A DNA stretch of 64,000 nucleotides from Mauremys mutica (lineage: Eukaryota; Chordata; Testudines; Geoemydidae), in contig NC_059076.1 of the NCBI RefSeq assembly GCF_020497125.1, forward strand, positions 12,019,951-12,083,950. The letters run 5' to 3'. The notes beneath the pieces were generated by a model that saw only the letters and a list, made by a program, of their open reading frames with translations, searched no databases and was not told the DNA's origin. Positions 1 through 10,300 of the stretch are shown here, piece by piece. How positions within the stretch are numbered: the first letter of the stretch is position 1; every line of letters starts with the position of its first letter. The translations under genes were made by a program, and so were the position numbers.

Positions 1-212
1 TTGCTCGTGAGAGGGGTCCCTGAAGAGGGACGGGGTGGGTGGGTGGGAGGGCGGGGGCGAAACAAACTGAAGATGGTAACCGGACTCTACCGTGCGTAGC
101 ACCCAGTTGTCCGTTGTAATCTGGGACCACGCCGGGAGGAAGTGGGAAAGACGGTTGAAAAATAACGGGGAAGGATCCGGTGAAGAGACTGATGGGCCGT
201 CCTCGGACGTCC
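1..212 (-). CDS. DIRS reverse-transcriptase ORF, N-terminal fragment
   Basis: On the minus strand a frame one base off from ORF1 overlaps its stop and reads through to base 1 without a stop. It contains FFNRLSHFLPAWSQITTD and then WVLRTVESGYHLQF, the characteristic opening of DIRS RT/RNase H proteins, followed by a Pro-rich stretch and FRDPSHEQ. No ATG is needed to see it and none was chosen. Catalytic motifs would lie outside the window. The overlap with ORF1 is usual for these elements. Confidence 0.65.
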
Positions 213-214
213 CA

Positions 215-1378
215 TCAAAATGCCTGTTTCGGCCCTTGAGGGGCTTTAGAGGGCGCCTGGGACTGGGTACGCCGATTGCCCGATGGTCTACGGCGGTTCA
301 GTCTGCCTCTGCGTCCATTATCAGGCCGCGACCTGGACTGATTAAATGGCCGATACGGCTGCTGCCTGAAGGACCTCCGCTGGGTAGCAGGCGTGTGCAT
401 GCCCAGGGTGCGGATGGCAATACGGCCATCCTTAAGGGTCTGGATTCTGGAGTCTGTCTTCTCCGAGAATAGGCCCTTGGTATCGAAGGGCAGGTCCTGC
501 AAGGTATACTGGACTTCTGGCGGCAAGGTAGACGATTGCAGCCAGGAGATCCTCCTCACGGTCACTCCTGATGCCAAAGTCCTGGCTCCGGAATCTGCAG
601 AGTCCAGTGAGGCCTGGATGGAGGACCTGGAGGCTTTCTTGCCCTCTTCTAGCAGGGCAGAGAACTCCTGCCTGGAGGATGTGGGAATCAACTCCGTAAA
701 CTTAGAGAGGGCCACGAAGTTGTCGTAGGCATAGCGGCTAAGGAGAGCCAACTGATTGGATATCCGTAGTTGAAGGCCGCCAGCCAAATAGACCTTCCGG
801 CCCAATAGATACATCCTGCGCGCGTCCTTGGACTTTGGCGCTGGCGCGGGCTGCCCATTTCTCTCCCGGTCATTCACTGACTGCACAACGAGGGAGTCTG
901 GGGCCGGGTGCGTATACAGGTACTCGTACCCGGTCGGGGGCACTGAGTACTTTCGCTCCACGCCTCGAGCAGTGGGAGGGATGGACGCAGGTGATTGCCA
1001 GATTGTAGTGGCATTTTTCTGAATAGTGCGAATGAAGGGCAGGGCCACTCGCATCGGGGCCTCAGCTCCAATCACATTAGTAACCGGATCCTCGTCCTCA
1101 GTGACCTCTGCGACCGGGAGGTTAATGGCTTGTGCCACCCGACGGAGGAGGTCCTGATGGGCACGCAAGTCAATCGGTGGGGGATCCGATGATGAGGACC
1201 CCGCCACCGCCTCGTGCGGCGAGGAAGACGAGGAATGGCCCTGACCCATGGCTTGTAGCTGAGGCTCGTCCATGGGGTGCGAAGCCTCCGCCTCTACGGG
1301 ATGTTCCGCCGGTACAGGTGGCGGTGGAACCTCAACCGGAGGTGATGGAGGGGGCCTGCTGACAGTGGCTTCCGGCAC
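215..1378 (-). pseudogene. DIRS ORF1 C-terminal part, LAP2alpha-like
   Basis: The 387-residue open frame starts within Pro-rich sequence, then shows an acidic linker, a largely helical region with motifs such as YEYLYTHPAPDSLVV and LLSRYAYDNFVALSKF, and a basic RRRPSGNRR-type tail ending in QAF. This layout matches the gag-like product of vertebrate DIRS elements, from which the C-terminal domain of LAP2alpha is thought to derive. There is no internal stop over 387 codons. The true protein would probably start much further upstream (at 2620), so the apparent Met at 1378 is just the first in this frame. Confidence 0.65.
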
Positions 1379-2177
1379 CCTGTGGTCGGAGGGCCTGGGT
1401 CACTGGAGGGAGGGGGCGCCTTGAGCCTCGTGAAAGGCCCAGGGGGTCCAGAAGCCCCATTGCTGTGGACCGTGGTCCTGTCCTTGGGGGTCTGCCCGGT
1501 GATCTCCACCGCTGCCCTCGTGCGAGGCGACCGACGGTTGGCGGGAAGGCCACGGGGGGGGCAGAGGCGCTCAGGGACTGCACCGTCGATGCTGCTAGTC
1601 TGTCCGTGGACGATGCTGGGGACCGGTGCCGATCGTCGCGGTACCGAGAGCGAGAGCGGGACCGTCGACCGCGTGAGTACCGGGAGGTCGACCGCGATCT
1701 CGACCGTCGTCGATGGGAGCGGCTCCGAGAGCGGTACCGGGATCTGGACCTTCTTCGGTGCCGACGGTCCGGAGATTGGGATCGCCTCCGGGAGTGCGAC
1801 CGGTACCGCGATGAGGAGCGGTACCGGGACTGCGACCGGCGCCGAGACGGAGAGCAGTACCGGGATGGTGACCGGTGCCGGGACCTGGATCGGCGTGAAG
1901 GTGACCGTCTCCGAGATCGGGAGCGGGACCTGGATCGCCTTCTATCCCGTCTGTCAGGGGAAGGAGGCCGTATCATGGCCGGCTTGCCCACTGACTGCAC
2001 AGCCCGCACCGGCGGTGCCGGGGGCTCGGTGCCTCTGTTAGCTCTATGAGCTCCCTCGCCGTCGAGAACGTCTCGGGCGTGGACGGGAGAGGCAGCTCGA
2101 CCACGGTTTGCATCAGGGAGCACGGAGGTACTGGACTCAACAGCCCTGTCGGCGCCGGAGTCGATGGTACCGCGCAC
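1332..2177 (-). pseudogene. DIRS ORF1 middle part, SR-repeat region
   Basis: This minus-strand frame encodes a dense Arg-Ser repeat between about 1955 and 1610 (runs such as RRSRSRSRSRRRSPSRR) flanked by Pro-rich sequence. It is in a different frame from the Cys/His-rich segment upstream and the LAP2alpha-like segment downstream, although those two share one frame. A pair of compensating indels, one in 1973-2177 and one in 1332-1378, would explain this. The same DNA gives an Arg/Asp-rich ORF on the plus strand, which is a shadow. An SR domain suggests RNA or splicing-factor contact, but that is inference. Confidence 0.55.
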
Positions 2178-2620
2178 GGCCCGTGCGCTGTCGAGGTCGG
2201 TACCGAGGGGGCCGACACTGGCTGCTGGACAAGCGGTCTCGATGCAGCAGTCTTCCCAGACTTTGGCTGCGGCTTCCGTTTCCCCGATGGTGAGAGGGAA
2301 TGGTGCCGGGGCTTCGGTGCCGGTTGCTTCTTAAGAGTCTCGGTACCGGACCGGTCGGGGACCGCTGGAGCGCTTCGTGCCGAGGACGACGGCGGAGCTG
2401 ATGGTGTCGGCACCGCAGGGGTAAGCGCCAATTCCATTAGGAGCTGCCTTAATCTAATGTCCCGCTCCTTTTTCGTTCTAGGCTTGAACAATCTGCAAAT
2501 AGGGCACTTATCTGGTCGATGGGCCTCACTAAGACAACGCAGGCAGGAGTCGTGAGGGTCCCCAATCGGCATGTGCCGCTGGCAAGCCGCACAGGGCTTA
2601 AACCCCGGTGTCTTGGGCAT
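1973..2620 (-). pseudogene. DIRS ORF1 N-terminal part (Cys/His-rich)
   Basis: The start ATG is at 2620 and the protein opens MPKTPGFKPCAACQRHMP. Cysteines and histidines at residues 10-50 (CAAC, H, CLRC, H, CPIC) look like a small zinc-binding module. A basic KPRTKKERD patch follows, then a Pro/Ser/Thr-rich linker. This is the typical start of turtle DIRS ORF1 products, often auto-named as LAP2-like. The frame stops at 1973, where the SR-rich continuation sits in another frame, so this copy is probably frameshifted. It would package element RNA (a gag-like role) by inference from the family. Confidence 0.65.
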
Positions 2621-3105
2621 ACGCCCGCACCGGACGGGAAAAGAGGGGCTAAGCCCCCCTAATTCCCGTCAATCTACCTAATAACTTACTTAACTAACTA
2701 TTTTAACAACTATATACACTAACTACAAAACTAGAACCAAGGTGAGCTAGGGATGTGGAGGACAAACGAGCACTCCACTGTTCCAACGGCCGTCACAGGT
2801 GGGAAGAAGGAACTGAGGAGCGGACGGGCCGGCTGGGGTATATATCTAGCGCTACAGTGGCGCCATTCCAGGGGGCGCCCAGCCGGCTCGCCGGTGTTGC
2901 TAGGGTAAAAATCTTCCGAAGAGCCGTGCACGCACGGCGCGCACACCTAACTGGAATGCATAGGAGCAATCATTCGAAGAAGAACCTGTACTTCAAGAGA
3001 TACAACAGTCAGAATGGCAAAGCCACAAGGACTTAGATGTTTATTTCTTAGGGAACCCTTCAAAGCCATTCTGTGTTTTTTATATTTTTGAACAACCAGT
3101 TATGG

Positions 3106-3382
3106 TAGTGGTCCCCAACCTTTTCTGGGTGGCGGGCGCCAGATGATGAGCCACCAAGGACCATGGCCGGCAGACAAGCATCCGCCGAAATGCTGCCGAG
3201 AAGCGGCAACGTCAAGAGGCGTCGCCGAAATGCCGCCGAAAATCAGCAGCATTTCGGTGGCAACTCATCTTGATGATGCCGCTTTTCGGTGGCATTTCAG
3301 AGGATGCTTGTCCGCCGCCAGTACACGGGGCGCACATAGATGCCACGGCGGGCCCCCACGGGCACCACGTTGGGGACCACTG
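3106..3382. mobile_element. hAT-like MITE (TAGTGGTCCCCAACC termini)
   Basis: Termini TAGTGGTCCCCAACC and, inverted, CAGTGGTCCCCAACG enclose 277 bp and are flanked by an exact 8-bp direct repeat AGTTATGG (3098-3105 and 3383-3390). The interior repeats CCGCCGAAATGC-like motifs in both orientations. No coding capacity. The 8-bp duplication and CAGTGGT-type termini place it with hAT elements. Confidence 0.85.
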
Positions 3383-3585
3383 AGTTATGGATAGTTCTCT
3401 CTTAAAAGAAAGTTTTGGTTCTTTAGGTGATACACAACAAGAAAGCTTTACAAGCCCTCACCAAAGTGAAAAGCTGGTGAGATACTGAACTATTTTTCCA
3501 AAGACCTGAGCTGTACACAGTTGGCACTACGGTAGCAGCTACAACTCAACAAATAGTGGAGTATTTTACAAAGGAAGTTACTCAC

Positions 3586-6500
3586 TTTTCAGAGCTTCAT
3601 TGGATAATATGGCTTTTTCCAGCTGGAAAATAGCATTCCTCTCATCCTCACTGCTTACTGGAATATGGTCTGGTTTCCTTGCAGTTTCATCTGTCTGCAC
3701 AACCTATGAATATATACAGCATGAACATGTAGCATGGTATTACCCTTAGCCCAAGAGCCAGGTTTGCCCAAACTGATTACATGTGGCATTTGCCTTGCAT
3801 TATCACCACATCTAACCAAAAAGCTGATGACGTCTAGGAAAACTGAAGAAATCCACATCCCTGAGCGGCATCCTTAAGCCAACCTAACCCCCATGTAAGC
3901 AGCACCAAGTCAACAGAAGAATTCTTCTGTCGACCTAGCTACTGCCTGTCAGGGAGGTGTTATTACCTGTGCGGACAGAACCCCTCCCATTGGTTTAGGC
4001 AGTGTCTACACTGAAGTGCTACAACGGCAGAGCTGCAGCTGTGCCGCTGCTGGATTTCAAAGGCAGAGAAGCCCTGACGTGTATCTTTCTGCCAAACTAT
4101 CAAGATCACCAACAACCTAACAGCACTACACATGAACAGGATGTATAGTCTCAACAATTCAAAACTCCATTCTCCACAAAGAAAATTACAAAAGACAGTT
4201 TGCTACCAAGTATTTTAAGTGGTTGCAGCCTGATCTGACCCACTGAAATCTTTTTGGTTAATAAAGCTCTAAAACATTAGCTTTACGTGGAGACAAATAA
4301 TCCCATTCTCTTGCCTAGTATTAAAATAATGTAACCCAGAGCATTTACTGTAACAGTAATTAAAAGTTAACTAAAAAACTTTGAAGTGGAGGTATAAAAA
4401 AAGCCTGGAGGCTTAAGGTCATGGACTGCACTCATATGATTCAATTTAAAAAAACAAAAATAATTTTGAAGAGTCCAGATCATTGCCAGCTTCATTTGGG
4501 CTTGATTTAGATGGGATATTTAAATACAAAATCTTGACTATACAACATGGGGTAACAAAGCAGAACCTATGCTACACAAACCATATTCTCATCAGGAGTT
4601 CCTCCATATAACAGGGAGGGGAGAATTACCAACTGACAAAAGCAACATCACAAGAAAGGTGTTTGCTTAACTTAGAGCTTATTAAAATATTAAACCTACT
4701 TTATTTGAAGGTCTGAACTCTTGTATATTTACTCCCGAAATTATCTTCAAAATAGTTTCTTCTGACAAATCCTGGTTTTTTAAATAAAGATAACTGCAGC
4801 TTACTTTATAAGAAATAGACAAAACCTTATTATATCTACTACACTTTTTTAAAAAAGCAAAGTTAAAAAATATTTGTAATGTATAGTTCATTTACAGCAG
4901 AATTACAGTTTTATGGGCCAGGTACCGCGCACTTGCTTAACATTGAAGAATCATCATAAACTATCAGGCTGGGGGACACAAAGGCATTTCACACTGAACA
5001 GTTCTATGAGGTCTAAGTTTGTAAAAGTGGCATTTATCTACATTATAAAACGCAATCACAGTATTACACACAACTAGGCACTTATACAAGTTACAACAGA
5101 CATATGTTAACGCTACTATGTTTACATCCACTTCTCTATGATGTTTATATATTCTTGCAGCTAGAGATGTGTATTAACAAGTCAAATGCACAATAGTGAA
5201 AAATAACCCAGCATTTCCTTTATTTAAAATTCCTGTTCTTCCTTCGTCTAAGTGCTACTGAGAAGGGTGGGAAAGCCTGAGACAACATACTATGTTGCAT
5301 CTTGACTGTAGTTCATCTGCTAAAGAAGATTGCAAAGAACAAAAAGTGGCCAAAGTGGCTACATGAGAGACTGAGGGTAAAAATCTGAACTGTAAATAAA
5401 GATCATGGGGGCAAGGCAGAAAAACACACACTTATGGCTTATAGGGAAAAAGGACATAGGAAGAAAAATGAGTTAATGCTGGCCAAAAAGGTTAAGGGGA
5501 GCAAGACAGGCCTTTACAAATATTGTCAAGGTAAGGTCATAGCAGGGAGGAAACAGGAAGGCAAATGAAATAAATCCTGATTGAACGCAGCTGAGATACT
5601 GGTTTAGTTTGTCTTCTTGTTTAAGGATGGAATTAAAGAAAAGTTTGGACAATTAAAAAGTAGAGCAGCTTCTTAAAGATTAATATGGATAAGGAGCAGC
5701 ATGGTGGCACTGGACCATCATGCTAAAGACAAAAACACTTGAGAGATCAGTTGTAATTCTAAAATTATTTTGTTTCTCAACAATTTATCACTGAAGACCG
5801 AACAGAAACAGTAGCATCTCAATGTGTACCGAGTATCAAGTGCATCTAACCTCTGCTCTAATTATAATTATTACCTACCTTTTCTGTGACAGGGACACAG
5901 TATACTCTTGCAAAGAGTTTTGCACCACTCACTATGAAACTGTAGTGTCTATTGAAAAAAAGAGAAGGCAGTTGTTTTTGTACCAAAATCTAAATTCAGA
6001 TTTTAAAATAATATTTGTGTTTCAGCAGCACCCTGTAGTTCAAATGAGGATTGGGGCGCCAGTGGGTCAGGCTCTGAAAAAAACACAAGAAGCTAAGGTT
6101 CCTGCCCTTAAGTACTTATCATCTAAAAATGAAGGAGGATGTGTTACCAAAGTACTAACAGCAGCATATCATGGGATGCTTCTACACATCAGGGAACTAC
6201 TGCCCAAGAATAATTTTCCTTACATTACAGGATCATTAAGAAAGTAGATGAAACACACGAGAAAAGAAGGATTTTGGCTAATCACAGCTGAGTACAATCA
6301 AAAACTATCTTGTCAAAATGTTAAAATCCTCACTGAGGGCTGGTCTTTACTACTGGGGTAAGTTGACCTAAGTTACACTACTTCAGCTACATGAATAACT
6401 GCACTGCGTCGATGGGAGACGCTCTCCGGTCGACTTACTTTAATCTTCTCAGGGAGCTGAAGAACCTGAGTCAACCAGAGAGTGCTCTGCCATCGATTTA

Positions 6501-7362
6501 GTGGGTCTTCAGTAGACCCGCTAAATCGACACCTGCTGCATTGATTGCAGCAGCGTAGTGAAGACAAGTCCTGACACTGCACAACTTCAAGATAGGCCAG
6601 TGTGATTTACATTTAGTCTTCCCCTTATTCTTGTCAGCGTCACACCAGAGAATTCAATGAAATGCTTGTTACAGGAACTGCAGCATACTTTTCACACGCT
6701 CAAAAGAATTCAGTCTTATAATAACTACATCCAATGCATTGGCATATATTCCCATTTGATCCCACTTTTTAAGAGGCTGAGTTCACAAACTAGGTGAGTG
6801 TTTCCCCAAGAGTGGGGAGCAGTTTCTCAAAGGAGAAGTCGCTATTTCATCTGAAAAAACTCAAGACTTTGACATGCTTCTTTTGCATTAAAACGTTGAG
6901 TTTAGTTATCTGCAACACCGAAGTCTAGTCTTGGTTACACTAAGGTTGCTATTAAGGGGAAGGTGCAGGCGGCAGTGTATCCAATGCAGACCTCACTTCA
7001 GTTTGTGTGGTCTTAGCTCAGTTCAAAACCAAGTTCTACAGACGACAATTTTTCTGCTGCACAAGCCTATTACATAATATCCCTCCCTTCCTCCATGTAT
7101 ATACAAAATATCAATAGAGGTACAATACTTACAAAGGATCATTGAATTCAAACTTTATTGGAGAAGGTGGCCTCTTTGGTGACTGCCAAAACAAACCTGG
7201 TAGTTGGAAGAATTTAAAGTGAAATTCTAAGTAGTTAATAACATAGTAAAGCAATGATTTACTATATAAAGTCACATCAAAGGGAGGTATAAGTGGCTAT
7301 TTATACTTACTTCCATCTTTTAACCGTGTATCAAGGGGAAAAGAATGAAGTAGTTGAAGAGC
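3586..7362 (-). CDS. UBA6: UBA6 exons 24-28: rest of catalytic-cysteine half domain
   Basis: Exon 24 (7311-7362) encodes [14 protein letters not shown]; exon 25 (7133-7196) [20 protein letters not shown]; exon 26 (5879-5948, 70 bp) a segment reading [20 protein letters not shown]; exon 27 (4700-4771) [13 protein letters not shown]; exon 28 (3586-3703) [20 protein letters not shown]. Exon 26 is clearly less conserved than its neighbours but has a polypyrimidine-AG acceptor, a GTAGGT donor and the 3n+1 length required by the phases on either side, so it is accepted. Exon 27 uses GTAGGT as donor. Confidence 0.9.
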
Positions 7363-10300
7363 CTGGAGGAGAAATGTCAGAGTACTATTAATACTCCATC
7401 ATACACAAATCAGCACTTCAAAATATGAATGAAACAGAAGAGATGTCATTGTGGTGCTGTAAAGTCTTGATCCAGCGTTGTCACATTTCCCTCTGATAGA
7501 GGGAAAGTTTTCTAATCAGTTATGAAAATAAAAGAAATTTATGTGCATGTAGGGCAGGGGTGGGCAAACTTTTTGGCCCAACGGCCACATCTGGATGTGT
7601 GGAAACTGCATGTAGGGTCGGGGCAGGGGGTTGGGGTGCAGGAGGGAGTGCAGGGTGTGGAGGGGTGCGGTGTGCAGGAAGGGGTTCAGGGCAAGGGGTT
7701 GGGGCAGAGGAGGGGTGTGGGGTGCATGAGGGGGCTCAGGGAAGGGGTTGGGGTGCAGGAAGAGGCTCAGAGCAGGGAGGGGTGCGGAATGCGGGAAGGG
7801 GCTCAGGGCAGGGGATTGGCGTGCAGGTGCAAGGTACAGCAAGGGGCTCAGGGCAGGGAGTTGGGGTGCGGCTCCGGCCCAGCGCCACTTACCTGGAGAG
7901 GCTCCGGGGTGGCAGCGATGCACACCGAGGCTAGGGCAGGCTCCCAGCCTGCGTGCCCACCCTGGCCCAGGCCCTGTGCTGCCCCGGGAAATGACTGGCA
8001 CCACGTCCTTGCGGCCCCTGGAGGAAGGGGGGCAGAGGGCTCTGCGTGTTGCCCTTGCCTGTGGGTACCTCCCCTGAAGGTCCCATTGGCTGGGAACGGG
8101 GAACCGCGGCCAACTGGAGCTTCGAGAGAGGTACCAACAGGCAAGGGTAGCGCGCGGAGTCCTCTGCTCTGCCCTCCCTCCCCTATGGGCCGCAGAGAAG
8201 TGGTGCCGACCACTTCTGGGAGGGGGTGGCAATCCCGCGGGCCGGATCCAAAGCCCTGAGGGGCCGGAGCTGGCCCGCGGGCCGTGGTTTGCCCACCCCT
8301 GATGTAGAGAGCTCCTTCCCAATTGTTCAGAACCACAGGGTTGAAGTAATGAAAGTATTCATGCCTATCAGAAGATACGGGTGCCAACTGAATAGAGCAC
8401 TCTCCAGTCTTCATCCAAAAATGTTGTGTAACATGTGAAGTATACACTAGCAACCCAGGAACTGTGCATGCAATTAGTACTTTTTCTGCAACACGGTCAC
8501 TCATTTGTGTACACATAATTTAAGCACATTACTTATCACACTTTCAAAACTACATCCACACAATCGGCATATTTTAATCATCCTGTTTGCTGTATATTTG
8601 AGCAAACTGAGTAAGTACACCAATACAAGAAGTAAGGTGACAGCAATCTTAGTGCCATATTAAGAGTCTACTGGAACAAAAGAGAGACAGGGTAGGTGAG
8701 GTAGTATCTTCTATTGGACCCATTTCTATTGGTGAGAGAAACAAGCTTTTGAGCTTACACGAGCTCTTCAAAGTCAATTCACTGACAGCATAAGCCATAT
8801 TTTATTATCTTTAATAGAAGGGCAACCTTGTGGGGCAGCAGGACTACGGTATTTATTCAGTGCCAAAAAATACAGTAAGTCCCACCTGAAGTTTAAGTCT
8901 AATACACTACGATAACGTGAGGATTTATAAAATTAAGTTAAAAACATCTAATAATCTATGGAAGGCTATACCCAATGTGAAACCTTCTGAAGAGATGAGC
9001 TGGGTTTTGCGGTTTTTTAATTGTAGCATTTGTGGCAAAGATTCACTGCCTGATAATTCTGGAGGAAAGAGACAGGAAACAGAGCTGAAAAACTTTTTGC
9101 AATTAATTTTGGTATTTTATCCATGAGATAAATAAAAAATTCTTTTGTAAGCCTCAATTAATCAAAAGCCATTTCTCAACATTAACAGGTTTTATATACA
9201 AACCTTATGTTTAAAATACTTCTCAAATTTTATTCTTGCAAGTTCCACACACTGAGACCAATTTCGGGGTCTTCTACTGAGTGATTTGATAGCTTGAAAA
9301 CAGCCTTCTAAACTCTCTCCTGACTTTATTCTCTGAACAGAAAGGGGGAATAGGAAAACAGTATTAGACTGGACAAGCTCTGTTACAACCATTTAATAAA
9401 ATAAGAGAGTAAATTAAACTTTGTTACCTTACTAAGAAAAGGGAAAGTGGAAGTCTAATTTATGAAATATTCTTTATTCTAGGCTTCACTATTTCACTTC
9501 ATGCCACCCTTTTTGCAGCTTCTGCTTTGCAATTTCTCCAAACACTATTGCCTAACATAGCAGTTCTGAAGTTACCTGCTTGTTAGATGTTTATTCCATT
9601 TTGTTTCTATCGGCCTCAATCCTGGTTACCATGGGGTAATCAATGCTCAGTATAGAGAATGTGTGCGCAAATCCTCTTACTGGAAGTTGCATATTAATTT
9701 ACCATGCAGAAAAATGAAATTATTTACATGGAAGCAAATTAGTTCCTTCAGATTAGTTGTTGCACCAGTTCTCAGGAAGATGCCCAATATTTTCTTAATA
9801 TCAGAGGGCAGTATAACAACTCATTGCTCCCACCCATGTGTACAGGTACATATCAGCTAGAGAAGCTTTCTACACACAACTGACTCAGCTTTGGGCTACT
9901 AACTCAGACAGTGGCAATTCAGGAAGTGGTAGAGGTGTTCCTGATATGGCTATTGTGGATATTTATAACTAATCTTATTTTGCACCCAATCTGATCAATG
10001 ATTATTAAGGCTACATTTTAGTCACAAGTATTTTTTTGTAAAAGTCATGGACAGATCACAGGCAGTAAACAAAAAACAAATTTATGTCCATGGCTTTTAC
10101 TAAAAATACCCGTGACTAAAATGTAGCCTTAATAATCATTGATCACATTGGGTGCAAAATAAGAAGCAGCAACATCCCCCTTGCTCAGCTCCTAGGCAGA
10201 GGCATGGCCAGGCAGCTCTGCGCACTGCCTCCACCTGTACGCACCACCCCCGCAGCTCCCATTGGCTGTGGTTCCCAGTCAGCGGGAGCTACGAAGCCAG

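Larger units (their letters stand above)
1..2995 (-). mobile_element. DIRS-type retrotransposon, 5' part, in a UBA6 intron
   Basis: Reading the minus strand, the element has a 5' region (about 2995-2621) with a TATA-like stretch near 2839, an ORF1 whose parts lie between 2620 and 215, and the start of a second ORF running off the window at base 1. The ORF1 C-terminal part resembles the LAP2alpha-like domain of DIRS gag proteins, and the second ORF begins like a DIRS reverse transcriptase. DIRS elements integrate with a tyrosine recombinase, which would lie outside the window. The outer boundary near 2995 is an estimate from where the repeat-like GC-rich sequence gives way to AT-rich intron. 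The element points the same way as UBA6. The family assignment is from recognised protein character, not a database search. Confidence 0.75.

Noticed and set aside
1382..2049. Plus-strand Arg/Asp-rich ORF of about 194 codons
   Set aside because: It is the antisense shadow of the SR-rich region of the DIRS ORF1 on the minus strand.
5822..6247. A 141-codon plus-strand ORF
   Set aside because: It is antisense to UBA6 exon 26 and intron, with no recognisable domain or splice support.
4771..7133. Apparent missing UBA6 exon between exons 25 and 27
   Set aside because: A first scan found no close match, but a diverged 70-bp exon with correct splice sites and phase is present at 5879-5948, so the gene is not broken here.
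7516..8516. Long ORFs on both strands over 7516-8516
   Set aside because: They lie mostly within the hAT element at 7555-8301 and its G-rich degenerate repeat, with no recognisable protein domain.
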